Program-made: the position numbers and the translations under genes
Part shown: positions 43,623-52,678 of the stretch, piece after piece
How the letters are laid out: every line of letters begins with the position of its first letter
Numbering within the stretch: the first letter of the stretch is position 1
Notes under the pieces: generated by a model
What the model saw: only the letters and a program-made list of their open reading frames with translations
Database searches by the model: none
Told to the model about the DNA's origin: nothing
NCBI GenBank assembly: GCA_029239605.1
Contig: JARBUO010000005.1
Span: 1 to 60,651 of the forward strand
Length of the DNA: 60,651 nucleotides
DNA from: Bacillota bacterium
GTDB taxonomy: Bacteria; Bacillota; Clostridia; Peptostreptococcales; Anaerovoracaceae
Direction: 5' to 3'

Positions 43623-45973
43623 ATCTGACCCTCTATCTCAAAAATGATTGCACCGTTTAAGTCGTTCCTATATATCATTATACCTTTTTGGGAGCATTTT
43701 TCAATGACAGTTGGATGAGGATGTCCGAAATTATTTTTCCCCACCTGAAAAACAGCAAATTCCGGAGCAACAGACTCCAGAAATTCATCACCGGTTGAGA
43801 ATCTGCTCCCGTGGTGACCAACCTTTAAAATATCAGACCGGAGCTGCTCCGGAGCATCCTCATATTGCCGCATCAGTTCTGTTTCACCGTCAAAACCGAT
43901 GTCTCCAGTCATTAGCACCGATAAACCTCGGTATGACACCCGCATCATCAAACTGCTTTTATTTTCATCCTCTTCCTGATCAAGGATTCTCTGATATTCC
44001 TCTGCCGTACGCGCTTTGGGATAAAGCACGTCGATCCACACGTCCTGATCCAGCTGAATACGGTCGCCCGCCTTCAAATAGATCAGATTTTCCTCCTTTA
44101 AACCGGTCTCTTCCAGAAGTTCTGCTTCCCGATATCGGTTGATTTCATAGGTACCAAATTTTTTGATCCTCATTTCTTTGGCAAGCTGGGTAAGCCCCAG
44201 GTAATGATCATCGTGAAGATGGGTGGCAATCGCAAGGTCAATTTCCCTAACACCGCTTTTCAATAGATATGGTAAAAGTACGTTCTGTCCCACATTATAA
44301 TTCTGACTTCCGCCTCCGTCGATCAAAATATTTTTACCTCCCGGTGTTTTGATATGAAGGCTATCACCCTGCCCCACATCCAGGAAAATCAGGCCCGCAC
44401 CAGGGTTTTCCGAGCCGATGGCAAAATGGATCAGTGCGGAAGAACCGATGATAATGGTACAGATCAGAATAATAGCCCTTCTGTTGTTTCTCTGATACAG
44501 CACACGAAACAGTTCCGAGGAGAAGCAGAAGAAGCTTCCATAGTAGACCAGTAAAAGAAAAACAGACGGGCTTACTACAGAAATAAATCCAACTCCAGGC
44601 AGATAGAAGAAATCGTTGATACAAATCATGAATTCAGCCAGCAGTTCTACAGCGCTGGCCCCTACACCGAAAACAAATCCTCCAAGAAAGGAAAGCGGAA
44701 TCAAACTGATGCCCAGTGGAATCATCACCCCCGACAAAGCAATGATGGGAATGTTCGCAAAGAAAGAGGCTGCGGAGAAGTAATTGAACAGATAAGCCGT
44801 TAATGGAGCCATCCCCAATTGAATCACCAGGAGAGGCGCGCTATAGCGAAGCATTTTGATCAGGAGTTCGGGTTTTCCCTTTTGCTGCATCTGATCCAGC
44901 ATTCGTTCCGACCAGGGCAGTGCTGAGGCAAGACAGAAGACCGCAGTAAAAGAAAGCTGAAATCCCGTATTGAAAAGATAAAATGGGTTTATAACCAGCA
45001 TTGCGAGTGCACAAGCGGCGGTGCAGGAAATAAAATCATAGGGACGCCATAGAATCTTTGAAAAAATATGAATGAAAATCATTACCACAGCGCGAACAAC
45101 CGAGGGGGAAAATTCTGACAGTGCCGCATAAAAAACAAGAAAACTACTTGTAAGCAGATAAAAGAAAATGGTTTTTCGATTCCCCAGAAGCTTGCTGATA
45201 TAAAGGTAAACAATCCCCACATGGATTCCCGATACACTCAGAATATGAGCGATGCCATTCTTCTGAAATGCATCATAGATATCTTCACCAATGAAGCTTC
45301 GGTCTCCAAACAGCATACCAACGATGATACCATAAGCTTCCGGATTCATGGTATCCTTTAATCTATCTGTAAAACCGTATTTTAACCGTGCTGCAGCGGC
45401 AGGAAGAAATGCGGGGCGGCCTTCATCAAAGGTGATTTGCTGGGCATTGGCCTGAATGATTACTCTCACATCACGTGTTTTCAAATAGAGACGATAATCG
45501 AAGAGGTTGGGATTCTTCCGCTGTGCAGGAAGAACAATGGTGCCGTATCCCACCGCCCATTTTCCCACCAGTTCACCAGGATTTCCAATATTGCCGCGTA
45601 CCTGGATCAGACGCTTCCCGTAGGGTGCTGCGGTAATGAGCACCTGACTGGAAGTTTCATCTTTTATCTGCACGGTCACGACTCTTCCATGCACTTCGTA
45701 TTTTTTTCCTTCCAAAGCTTCCAGCGGATCTCTGTCGTTCTCTGCTAAATAAAACATTGTGCTGCCGAGAAGGAGAGAAATGAAAAGCAGACAGACCAGC
45801 CTGACGGGCTGCCAATGCCTTGATGTGTTCCATGCTTTTCCCAAAGCAAAAGCAAAGGGTGCCAGAAATACAAGAATTAAGAAAATCAGAACGGCAAGGC
45901 CTATCTTTGCGTGGTACTCCAGTACGATTCCCGTAGAAAAGAACAAAAAAAGAAAGATGATCGGACGTCTCAC
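43547..45973 (-). CDS. comEC: ComEC/Rec2 DNA-uptake channel protein
   Basis: 808 aa from the preferred GTG start (45973; AGGAGG 5 bases upstream). N-terminal membrane segments and DUF4131, the competence domain (GIAHILSVSGIHVGIVY, with multiple membrane helices), and a C-terminal metallo-beta-lactamase domain with ATHLHDDHYLGL and VGHHGSRFST. It carries single-stranded DNA across the membrane during transformation. comEA is not next to it. The alternative ATG at 46024 adds 17 hydrophilic residues. Confidence 0.92.
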   Translation of the reverse strand: MRRPIIFLFLFFSTGIVLEYHAKIGLAVLIFLILVFLAPFAFALGKAWNTSRHWQPVRLVCLLFISLLLGSTMFYLAENDRDPLEALEGKKYEVHGRVVTVQIKDETSSQVLITAAPYGKRLIQVRGNIGNPGELVGKWAVGYGTIVLPAQRKNPNLFDYRLYLKTRDVRVIIQANAQQITFDEGRPAFLPAAAARLKYGFTDRLKDTMNPEAYGIIVGMLFGDRSFIGEDIYDAFQKNGIAHILSVSGIHVGIVYLYISKLLGNRKTIFFYLLTSSFLVFYAALSEFSPSVVRAVVMIFIHIFSKILWRPYDFISCTAACALAMLVINPFYLFNTGFQLSFTAVFCLASALPWSERMLDQMQQKGKPELLIKMLRYSAPLLVIQLGMAPLTAYLFNYFSAASFFANIPIIALSGVMIPLGISLIPLSFLGGFVFGVGASAVELLAEFMICINDFFYLPGVGFISVVSPSVFLLLVYYGSFFCFSSELFRVLYQRNNRRAIILICTIIIGSSALIHFAIGSENPGAGLIFLDVGQGDSLHIKTPGGKNILIDGGGSQNYNVGQNVLLPYLLKSGVREIDLAIATHLHDDHYLGLTQLAKEMRIKKFGTYEINRYREAELLEETGLKEENLIYLKAGDRIQLDQDVWIDVLYPKARTAEEYQRILDQEEDENKSSLMMRVSYRGLSVLMTGDIGFDGETELMRQYEDAPEQLRSDILKVGHHGSRFSTGDEFLESVAPEFAVFQVGKNNFGHPHPTVIEKCSQKGIMIYRNDLNGAIIFEIEGQIWHIKVLLPKNMHIKKLTGISKAAG

Positions 45974-46061
45974 AGTTTCCTCCTGCACGCACCGATTCCC
46001 TTTCTCGCATTCACATTTTACCATATATTAGTTATTTTGTAAACAAATATTACTTTTAATT

Positions 46062-46478
46062 TTATTCCGCGGGCAGAGAACGATGTCCCAGACCAATGAC
46101 TACCTCATTGAGATGCAGCAGCCCGATACTCATGAAAATACACACGCTAAGATGCTCTTTATGTCTGCAGATCGCTACCTTCCCTCCGCCGTTCAAACCT
46201 GTGGCTTTTGCTGCAATCTGCATGATCGCTTCTCTCGAGGCACCGGCAATGGCTCCGTCCTGCACATGATTCTCTTTCGTGACTCCGCTTTTTCTGGATG
46301 CGATAATCGCTCTTTCAATGACCACATGGATGGAATTCACAATATCCCCGCCGATGTCTACCGCAGCCCCATAGATTTCCTTTTCTTTCAATCTGACGAT
46401 CAACTGCTCTTCTGAGCTCCTGCTGGATGTGATGGCCAGCTTGATCGCCGCTCTGGCGACATCGATACTGTCGTACAT
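46062..46478 (-). CDS. hutP: HutP-family RNA-binding antiterminator
   Basis: 138 aa. Strong match in outline to HutP: AITSSRSSEEQLIVRLKEK, AAVDIGGDIVNSIHVVIERA, HVQDGAIAGASREAIMQIA, and the ending ICRHKEHLSVCIFMSIGLL followed by HLNEVVIGLGHR, with conserved His residues that bind L-histidine/Mg2+ in Bacillus HutP. ATG at 46478 with AGGAGG. In Bacillus it controls histidine degradation, but no hut gene is in the window; here it leads into comEC-holA. Confidence 0.9.
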   Translation of the reverse strand: MYDSIDVARAAIKLAITSSRSSEEQLIVRLKEKEIYGAAVDIGGDIVNSIHVVIERAIIASRKSGVTKENHVQDGAIAGASREAIMQIAAKATGLNGGGKVAICRHKEHLSVCIFMSIGLLHLNEVVIGLGHRSLPAE

Positions 46479-46519
46479 GTTTTTTCCTCCTGCATTAACC
46501 TGCAATAATCTGTTGATTT

Positions 46520-46548
46520 ATTATACTGCCTATTTCGGATCAAATCAA
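46520..46548 (-). promoter_or_regulatory. Sigma-A promoter of hutP-comEC-holA
   Basis: Reverse strand TTGATT, 17-base spacer, TATAAT, about 42 bases before the hutP ATG. Confidence 0.75.
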
Positions 46549-46684
46549 CCGATACTGGTCCCGAGACACGGAAATCAATTTTCGTTTGAATGACGATGCA
46601 GAGGTTTTTAGGGAAAAGCCGTTGGCTGCGACTGAAAGCGGCTGTCGGAGGGATTTTGTCCCACGCTCCGCTGAAATTGAGCAG

Positions 46685-46742
46685 GATGTTCAGTTTCTGT
46701 CAAACACCATTACGGCGAGGTTTGTTTGACAGCCTGAACATC
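46685..46742. repeat. Long imperfect hairpin of unknown role
   Basis: GATGTTCAG (46685-46693) pairs with CTGAACATC (46734-46742), and CTGTCAAACA (46697-46706) with TGTTTGACAG (46723-46732), giving 19 paired bases around a 16-base loop. The surrounding 46560-46760 shows no gene. It has no T-run, so it is not an ordinary terminator; it could be a relic of a dispersed repeat or a structured RNA. Confidence 0.5.
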
Positions 46743-46909
46743 TGTATTTCAGCCCTCTTCTGACTGATATCATCCAAAATTCCATAAATCGTAATATTTT
46801 TTTCCTTGAATTTCCCCAATATATCAAAACAGATGACAAAAAACCGGTCTATTTTGGCTAGAAAAGGGTATATAAAATATTACAAGAATATGTCTTTGTG
46901 ATATTTCCA

Positions 46910-46938
46910 TTAACAGCTAGGGCCCTATATGCTATAAT
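46910..46938 (+). promoter_or_regulatory. Sigma-A promoter of the PBP1A gene
   Basis: TTAACA, 17-base spacer, TATAAT; about 95 bases before the start codon. Confidence 0.7.
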
Positions 46939-47033
46939 AATCACATCCTATTATCATTTCAGTTCATTGGAATGCGCAGTATGATAAGACGGTCAATGAA
47001 TCATTACACTTAACAGTGAGGCAGGTGATAAGC

Positions 47034-50000
47034 TTGACAGATGAGCTTGATAAAACCGATAAGCAAAAAGAAATAGATGATTTTTTCGCAAAATTTGATA
47101 AAATCAGCAACGACTTTGATAAAAGCATGAATAAACCGGATACACCGGAACGCGCTTCCGGTGTGAAAGATTCCCTGGGCTCAAATGCAGAATCGCAGGG
47201 AATGGATCAATCCGCAGAAGGCGGGAATAGAAAAACACGGCTGGAACGCCTTTCAGAAGGGAAACCGCAAAGCAGACGTTCTGCCAGATACGAAAATCAT
47301 AGCGTATCAAGTAAGGATAAACCTCTACAAAAAGATGTACAAGAAGACAGAATAAGGATGAACGTAAAAACATCCGATGAGGAGCCTATGAGAACAAAGA
47401 AACAAAAGAAGAAAAAGAAGTATACCATTAATAAGAAACAGCTGTTTAAATTCATTATGTTTGTTGGGCTTGGCGTATGTCTGGTACTGGGTGGATTAGT
47501 AATTTCCATCATCGTACAAACACCGCCTATTGAGCCGGACAATATCTATGAACGGCTTGCTGAGAATTCTACGCTGTATGATGATGAAGGAAACATTATC
47601 GACAGCCTCTTGACCTCAGACGGTTTGCGGACGAACATCTCTTATAATGAGCTGCCGCAAAATCTCATCGATGCCTTTGTTGCCATTGAGGACAAAACCT
47701 TTTGGGACCATAACGGGTTCAATGTGATCCGTATCTTAGGAGCAATCAAGGAAAGTATCTTTGAGGGGGGCAAGGTAAGCGGCACAAGCACAATTACGCA
47801 GCAGCTGGCCCGAAACCTTTATCTTGCAGAGTCAAAATCAAAATACGATATAAGGCGAAAAATCAAGGAAGCCTATTACACAGTACTGATAGAACGGCAC
47901 CTTACAAAAGAGCAGATAATTGAAGCCTATTTGAATACCATATTCCTAGGTTACAATACCAACGGGGTACAGGCTGCGTCTCAGGCTTATTTCTCAAAGG
48001 ATGTCAAGGATCTCACCTTGCTCGAGTGCGCTTCCCTGGCTAGTTTGCCACAGGCCCCGGACCGCTACGCCTTTGTCAAACGTTATGAGAGTGCCCAGGT
48101 AAATCCTGATGACCCTAATATCATCAGAAAAGGTGAAACCTATACACTCGTATACAACGATACCTCAAAAGACAGAAAGAATCTGGTCCTCTCTTTCATG
48201 CTTGATCAAGGTAAGATTACACAGACTGAATATGATGAAGCCAAGGCGGGAGATCTGCATGATTCCATCAATCCCAGTGAGGATACAGCCAGTGAATTAT
48301 CCTCTTACTTTGCGGACTATGTGATTAAATCCGTTGTAAAAGACTTGATGTCAGAACTCAATTTAAATGAATCCGATGCCAAGCAGATGATCTATAATAG
48401 CGGACTGAAAATTTATACTACGATGAATTCCAATATGCAAAAAATTGCAGAAAAGGAATTTACCGACAACGCAAATTTCCCAAAGGTAACGGGATTGAGT
48501 AAAGATAAGGCAGGAAATATTCTGAACGCAAATAAGAATATTATGCTCTATAGTTACAATAATTACTTTAATGAAGAAGGCACCTTCACACTTACTTCAG
48601 ATGAATATCAAACAGCGGCCGACGGCAGCATTGTTCTTCTGAAAGGACACCGCCTGAGTTTTATTAAGACAGAAGTTCAGGGCAAGATAGACTACAGTGT
48701 GGAATTCAAGGATATGTATGTGATGCAGGACAATATCTTCTACCGTATTAACGGTGGCTACATCAACATTCCGCAGAAATACAAGACAAAGGATGAAGAA
48801 GGCAATCTTATCATAAGCGCTCAGTTTTTCCAGGATGCTCCGGATGCCTTCCAGGTTAACGGACAGAACATATCCATTGCAAAGAAAACTTACACGCTGG
48901 ACAAGATAAATTATAATACGTATACGCTGAGGCAGCAGATCATTCAGCCCCAGTCAGCCATGGTAATCTTCGATTATAAAAACGGAGGAATCAAGGCAAT
49001 GGTGGGCGGAAGAAATATTGAAGGAAGACAGATCTATAACAGAGCGACAAATCCGCGTCAGCCCGGGTCTTCCATTAAGCCTATGGGGGTATACGGACCC
49101 GCAATCCAAAGCGGTCTGGAAAAAGCTAAATCCGGCTTGACAAACGGACCTTCTGAAGGTAGCAGCTATGGCCAGTTATGGACGGCTGCCAGCGTAATCG
49201 ATGATGCACCGCTGACCATACAGGGAAAGCTGTGGCCGAAAAACTGGTATTCCGGTTATAGAGGGCTGCATACCATGCGGGAATCCCTTGAGCAATCTGT
49301 CAACGTCAATGCGGTAAAGGTGTTCTCTGATATTGGTGTGGATGCTTCTGTGAAATTCCTGAAAAAATGCGGAATCACCTCCATCGTTGAATCCGGTAAT
49401 GTCAATGATATGAATGCAGCCGCACTGGCTCTGGGCGGAATGACAAAAGGAGTTTCTCCTCTTGAAATGGTCGCAGGTTATGGTGCCTTTGCAAACAAAG
49501 GAAATTATACAGAACCTATCGTATATACGAAGATCACAAATAAGCGCGGGGAAGTCATTTTAGAGAAAAAGGCAGCTTCCACCCAAATCATGGACGAAGG
49601 GGTTGCCTTCATCATGACTGACATGCTTCGTTCCACGGTAACCAACGGCCTAGCCAAGGCCGCAGCTATCGGTTCGCAGCCCGTTGCCGGTAAAACCGGA
49701 ACAACCACCGATAATTACGATGCCTGGTTTGTGGGATTTACACCCCAATATGCAGCCTCCGTCTGGATTGGAAATGATATCAATATTGAATTGAGCCAGG
49801 GCAGTGCTGCCGCGTCCAAGATCTGGAGCAAGATCATGAAGCAGGTTCATACAGGAATTGCTGCGGGTAGTTTCCCTAGTGCTCCAAGTGACATCGTTAG
49901 TGCGGCCATCGATATCAAATCAGGCCGACTGCCCTCAGAATTGAGTGCCCTTGATATCAGGAGCACAGTTCGAAACGAGTACTTTATAAAGGGAACCGAG

Positions 50001-50411
50001 CCCACCACCACGGATAACGTCCATGTAGCAGCGAACATTTGCACTGCCAGCGGCTACCTTGCAACGCCATATTGTCCGTCCTCGGAAAGCAGGGTATTTG
50101 TGAAGCGGCCATATACAGCCGATCCGCACGTGGCGGATTATGGCTATGAAATGCCATCTTACTATTGTAACCTGCACAATCCGGATCCTTCACTCTACCC
50201 CATCAGCCCCAATGCTACCGTTGATCCTAATTATGAGTGGGACGGCGGCAGCGGCAGTCCGGACGGCGGCGGGATTGTTCCGAATCCGGGCAATGGGAAC
50301 GGCAATGGTAATGGCAACGGGAGCGGAAATGGCAACGGAAATAATAGCGGAGGCAATGGCAATACCGACAACGGGAGCCAGCCCCCGGACTGGTTGAATT
50401 TTTTCAACTAA
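47034..50411 (+). CDS. Class A penicillin-binding protein (PBP1A type)
   Basis: 1125 aa, bifunctional. Long hydrophilic N-terminal cytoplasmic region (about 1-140) rich in Lys, one membrane anchor (FIMFVGLGVCLVLGGLVISII), GT51 transglycosylase (FVAIEDKTFWDHNGFN, GTSTITQQLARNLYL), a long insertion, then transpeptidase with SxxK (GSSIKPMG), SxN (EQSVNVNAV) and KTG (VAGKTGTTTDNYDAWF). The C-terminal tail is Gly/Asn-rich (NGNGNGNGNGSGNGNGN). Start: TTG at 47034 behind AGGTGAT; a GTG at 47016 has no ribosome binding site. Polymerises and cross-links the wall. Confidence 0.93.
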   Translation: MTDELDKTDKQKEIDDFFAKFDKISNDFDKSMNKPDTPERASGVKDSLGSNAESQGMDQSAEGGNRKTRLERLSEGKPQSRRSARYENHSVSSKDKPLQKDVQEDRIRMNVKTSDEEPMRTKKQKKKKKYTINKKQLFKFIMFVGLGVCLVLGGLVISIIVQTPPIEPDNIYERLAENSTLYDDEGNIIDSLLTSDGLRTNISYNELPQNLIDAFVAIEDKTFWDHNGFNVIRILGAIKESIFEGGKVSGTSTITQQLARNLYLAESKSKYDIRRKIKEAYYTVLIERHLTKEQIIEAYLNTIFLGYNTNGVQAASQAYFSKDVKDLTLLECASLASLPQAPDRYAFVKRYESAQVNPDDPNIIRKGETYTLVYNDTSKDRKNLVLSFMLDQGKITQTEYDEAKAGDLHDSINPSEDTASELSSYFADYVIKSVVKDLMSELNLNESDAKQMIYNSGLKIYTTMNSNMQKIAEKEFTDNANFPKVTGLSKDKAGNILNANKNIMLYSYNNYFNEEGTFTLTSDEYQTAADGSIVLLKGHRLSFIKTEVQGKIDYSVEFKDMYVMQDNIFYRINGGYINIPQKYKTKDEEGNLIISAQFFQDAPDAFQVNGQNISIAKKTYTLDKINYNTYTLRQQIIQPQSAMVIFDYKNGGIKAMVGGRNIEGRQIYNRATNPRQPGSSIKPMGVYGPAIQSGLEKAKSGLTNGPSEGSSYGQLWTAASVIDDAPLTIQGKLWPKNWYSGYRGLHTMRESLEQSVNVNAVKVFSDIGVDASVKFLKKCGITSIVESGNVNDMNAAALALGGMTKGVSPLEMVAGYGAFANKGNYTEPIVYTKITNKRGEVILEKKAASTQIMDEGVAFIMTDMLRSTVTNGLAKAAAIGSQPVAGKTGTTTDNYDAWFVGFTPQYAASVWIGNDINIELSQGSAAASKIWSKIMKQVHTGIAAGSFPSAPSDIVSAAIDIKSGRLPSELSALDIRSTVRNEYFIKGTEPTTTDNVHVAANICTASGYLATPYCPSSESRVFVKRPYTADPHVADYGYEMPSYYCNLHNPDPSLYPISPNATVDPNYEWDGGSGSPDGGGIVPNPGNGNGNGNGNGSGNGNGNNSGGNGNTDNGSQPPDWLNFFN

Positions 50412-50433
50412 GATTCATCAGCTGCAATGAAAA

Positions 50434-50532
50434 GCCGCCAATCGAATCGAATGGCGGCAGTACAATCGAAAACAGTAATTGAATTGAATAAACTTATAAG
50501 CGCTGAATTAAGATCAAACTTTTTCAGCGCTT
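50434..50532. terminator. Two hairpins between PBP1A and spoVAE
   Basis: GCCGCCA/TGGCGGC (50434-50440 with 50452-50458) and AAGCGCTGAA/TTCAGCGCTT (50498-50507 with 50523-50532). The second overlaps the spoVAE stop codon and is followed on + by a T-rich stretch; it probably ends both convergent transcripts. Confidence 0.6.
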
Positions 50533-50877
50533 TGATTTTGGAGTAAAGATCAGCGCCACAATATAACCAAATCCTATTGCTGCGGTTAAGCCTGCAGCAG
50601 TATTTTTTAATCCGCCGGAGATAGCGGCCATAAAGCCATCCTTTGCTCCGTCCATAGCGCCCTTTGCCAGCGCATATCCAAATCCCGGCAAAGGTACGGT
50701 AGCACCATTCTTTGCGAGCTTGACAATGGGCTCATACCATCCGAATGCAGTCAGAATCGCTCCGGCCACCACAAAGATAACCAAAACCCTTGGTGCTGTT
50801 AATTTGGTGGTGTCGATCAGAATCTGGCCAATGACGCACATAATTCCACCGATCAAAAAAGCATAGAAATAATCCAT
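50524..50877 (-). CDS. spoVAE: Stage V sporulation protein AE
   Basis: 117 aa, mostly hydrophobic with about four membrane segments (YAFLIGGIMCVIGQILID; APRVLVIFVVAGAILTAFGWYEPI; long Gly/Ala segments near the end). It is the SpoVAEb type, part of the inner-membrane channel for Ca-dipicolinate uptake into the forespore and release at germination. It begins right at the spoVAD stop. Expressed normally from a forespore sigma-G promoter; I could not identify that box with confidence upstream of spoVAC. Confidence 0.93.
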   Translation of the reverse strand: MDYFYAFLIGGIMCVIGQILIDTTKLTAPRVLVIFVVAGAILTAFGWYEPIVKLAKNGATVPLPGFGYALAKGAMDGAKDGFMAAISGGLKNTAAGLTAAIGFGYIVALIFTPKSKR

Positions 50878-51930
50878 TTAGCTCACTCCTTCCGTTGTAA
50901 CCGCAACTGCATGGGCAATTCCGGGAATGGATTCCCCCTGCTGGGAGCTTATGGTGGATAATAACGCGCCTGTAGAAATCAACAGGGCATTTTTTATTTT
51001 TCCAAGCCGCATCTCTTTATAGATATATCCACTGAAAATACAGGCTGAGCATCCGCATCCGCTTCCCCCGCTATGAGTATCCTGCTTTTTGTCAAATAAC
51101 AGAACCCCGCAGTCATCGTAATTGTTGGAAACTTGCAGCCCTGCGCCGCTTAACAGATCAATCGCGATATCTTTTCCGATATGCCCCAGATCACCTGTTA
51201 ATATAATATCGTAAAAATCCGGTGATCTACCTGTATCTGAAAGATGCCTGATAATGGTATCCACTGCTGCAGGTGCCATTGCAGCGCCCATCTGATTGGC
51301 ATCTTTGATTCCTGTATCAATGATCTTTCCTATTGTTGCATGACTGATGTAAAGCTCTTTTACTTCTTTTCCATGTTTTACTGCTTTATCCCCTTTATCA
51401 TTTGCAGAGAGAACCATTCCGCCTGATGCAGTGGCGGTCCACTGCGCAGAGGGAGGTCTATGGTTTCCGTGTTCCAGCGGCAAACGAAACTGTCGTTCCG
51501 CTGTGCAGTAATGACTGGAGGCGCCGACCAGAATATTTGTCGCATATCCGCCGTCGATCATAATGGAACCCAAGGTCATTGACTCTGTCATGGTGGAACA
51601 AGCCCCGTAAACTCCTAAAAATGGAATTGCCAAGTCTCTAGCCATATAGGAGGAAGACATGATCTGGTTAATCAAATCTCCGCTTAAAATAATATCGATC
51701 TTATCCTTATCCAGTCCTGATTGCTGTAAGGCGAGCAAAAGTGATTGTTTCAGCATTTTACTCTCGGATTTCTCCCATGTTTTTTCTCCGTAGGTGTCTT
51801 CTTCTAATATTGTATCAAACCATTTGGCCATGGGCCCCTTACCTTCTTTTTCTCCAACCAGTGCATGAGCTCCTATGATCCTGGGCATCGAAGAAAATTG
51901 TAATGTCTGCTTTCCTATCTTGTTTTTCAT
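50878..51930 (-). CDS. spoVAD: Stage V sporulation protein AD
   Basis: 350 aa, thiolase-like fold; in Bacillus it binds dipicolinic acid. Recognisable stretches: MPRIIGAHALVGEKEGKGP, WEKSESKMLKQSLLLAL, FLGVYGACSTMTESMTLGS, ATASGGMVL, HSGGSGCGCSACIFSGYI. Middle gene of the tight spoVAC-D-E operon (10 bases after spoVAC). Confidence 0.95.
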   Translation of the reverse strand: MKNKIGKQTLQFSSMPRIIGAHALVGEKEGKGPMAKWFDTILEEDTYGEKTWEKSESKMLKQSLLLALQQSGLDKDKIDIILSGDLINQIMSSSYMARDLAIPFLGVYGACSTMTESMTLGSIMIDGGYATNILVGASSHYCTAERQFRLPLEHGNHRPPSAQWTATASGGMVLSANDKGDKAVKHGKEVKELYISHATIGKIIDTGIKDANQMGAAMAPAAVDTIIRHLSDTGRSPDFYDIILTGDLGHIGKDIAIDLLSGAGLQVSNNYDDCGVLLFDKKQDTHSGGSGCGCSACIFSGYIYKEMRLGKIKNALLISTGALLSTISSQQGESIPGIAHAVAVTTEGVS

Positions 51931-51940
51931 CTCTCGCCTC

Positions 51941-52441
51941 CTACTTTATAAAATAATAGATCATGCCGATTATGGCGCTTACCGTAATTCCGCATACGAG
52001 CACAGCACCTGCCAGGCTGAAGAGCTTTGCTCCTACCCCCAGCACCGGCCCTTCTTTTTTATACTCCATGGCCGGAGCTACCATAGAATTTGCAAACCCT
52101 GTAATGGGAACAAACACCCCTGCACCCGCAAACTTTCCGATGGTATCAAAAACACCGAATCCCGTTAAAAGTTGAGCGGTACAAACTAATATTACAGTAA
52201 CATATGCACCTGCTGTTTTTTCACTCAACCCTTTGTCCATTAATAGATTCTGTATATATAATGCAGCCGCACAAATACATCCGCCAACGACAAATGCCTT
52301 CAAGCTGTTTGAAAAGTACTTCGGCTTTGGTGTAAATTGTTTTACATATTGTTCATATTGTTTTGTAACCTCTTTGTTTGGCTTTTTGCTTTGTTGTTGC
52401 TGCGCTTGCTGTGGTTGCTGCTTTTGTTGTTTTTTAGACAT
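51941..52441 (-). CDS. spoVAC: Stage V sporulation protein AC
   Basis: 166 aa. A Gln/Lys-rich N-terminus (QQKQQPQQAQQQQ) precedes VTKQYEQYVKQFTPKPKYFSN, the family signature, and four to five membrane segments (FVVGGCICAAALYIQNLL, TGFGVFDTIGKFAGAGVFVPITGFANSMV split by polar residues). In Bacillus SpoVAC is a mechanosensitive channel component for dipicolinate. The poly-Gln head is longer than usual. First gene of the operon; RBS AGGAGGAG. Confidence 0.94.
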   Translation of the reverse strand: MSKKQQKQQPQQAQQQQSKKPNKEVTKQYEQYVKQFTPKPKYFSNSLKAFVVGGCICAAALYIQNLLMDKGLSEKTAGAYVTVILVCTAQLLTGFGVFDTIGKFAGAGVFVPITGFANSMVAPAMEYKKEGPVLGVGAKLFSLAGAVLVCGITVSAIIGMIYYFIK

Positions 52442-52678
52442 TGCAATCTCCTCCTCCAGTCATACGAAAATTCTGTCCACTAAATCTTTGATTTCGTCAT
52501 TCACGTTTTACTTATTGTTACCACTCCACAAGAAATTAATTTATGAATTAAATATCGTTTCATTGTTTTTTTTTGTGGTAAAATACTTAAGAAGTGCTGA
52601 TATTATGGCAGGTACTCTATAAGAACCAGCATTGATGATAATATGACTGAATTATTTTTTAGCCAAAGGAGACAAAAT

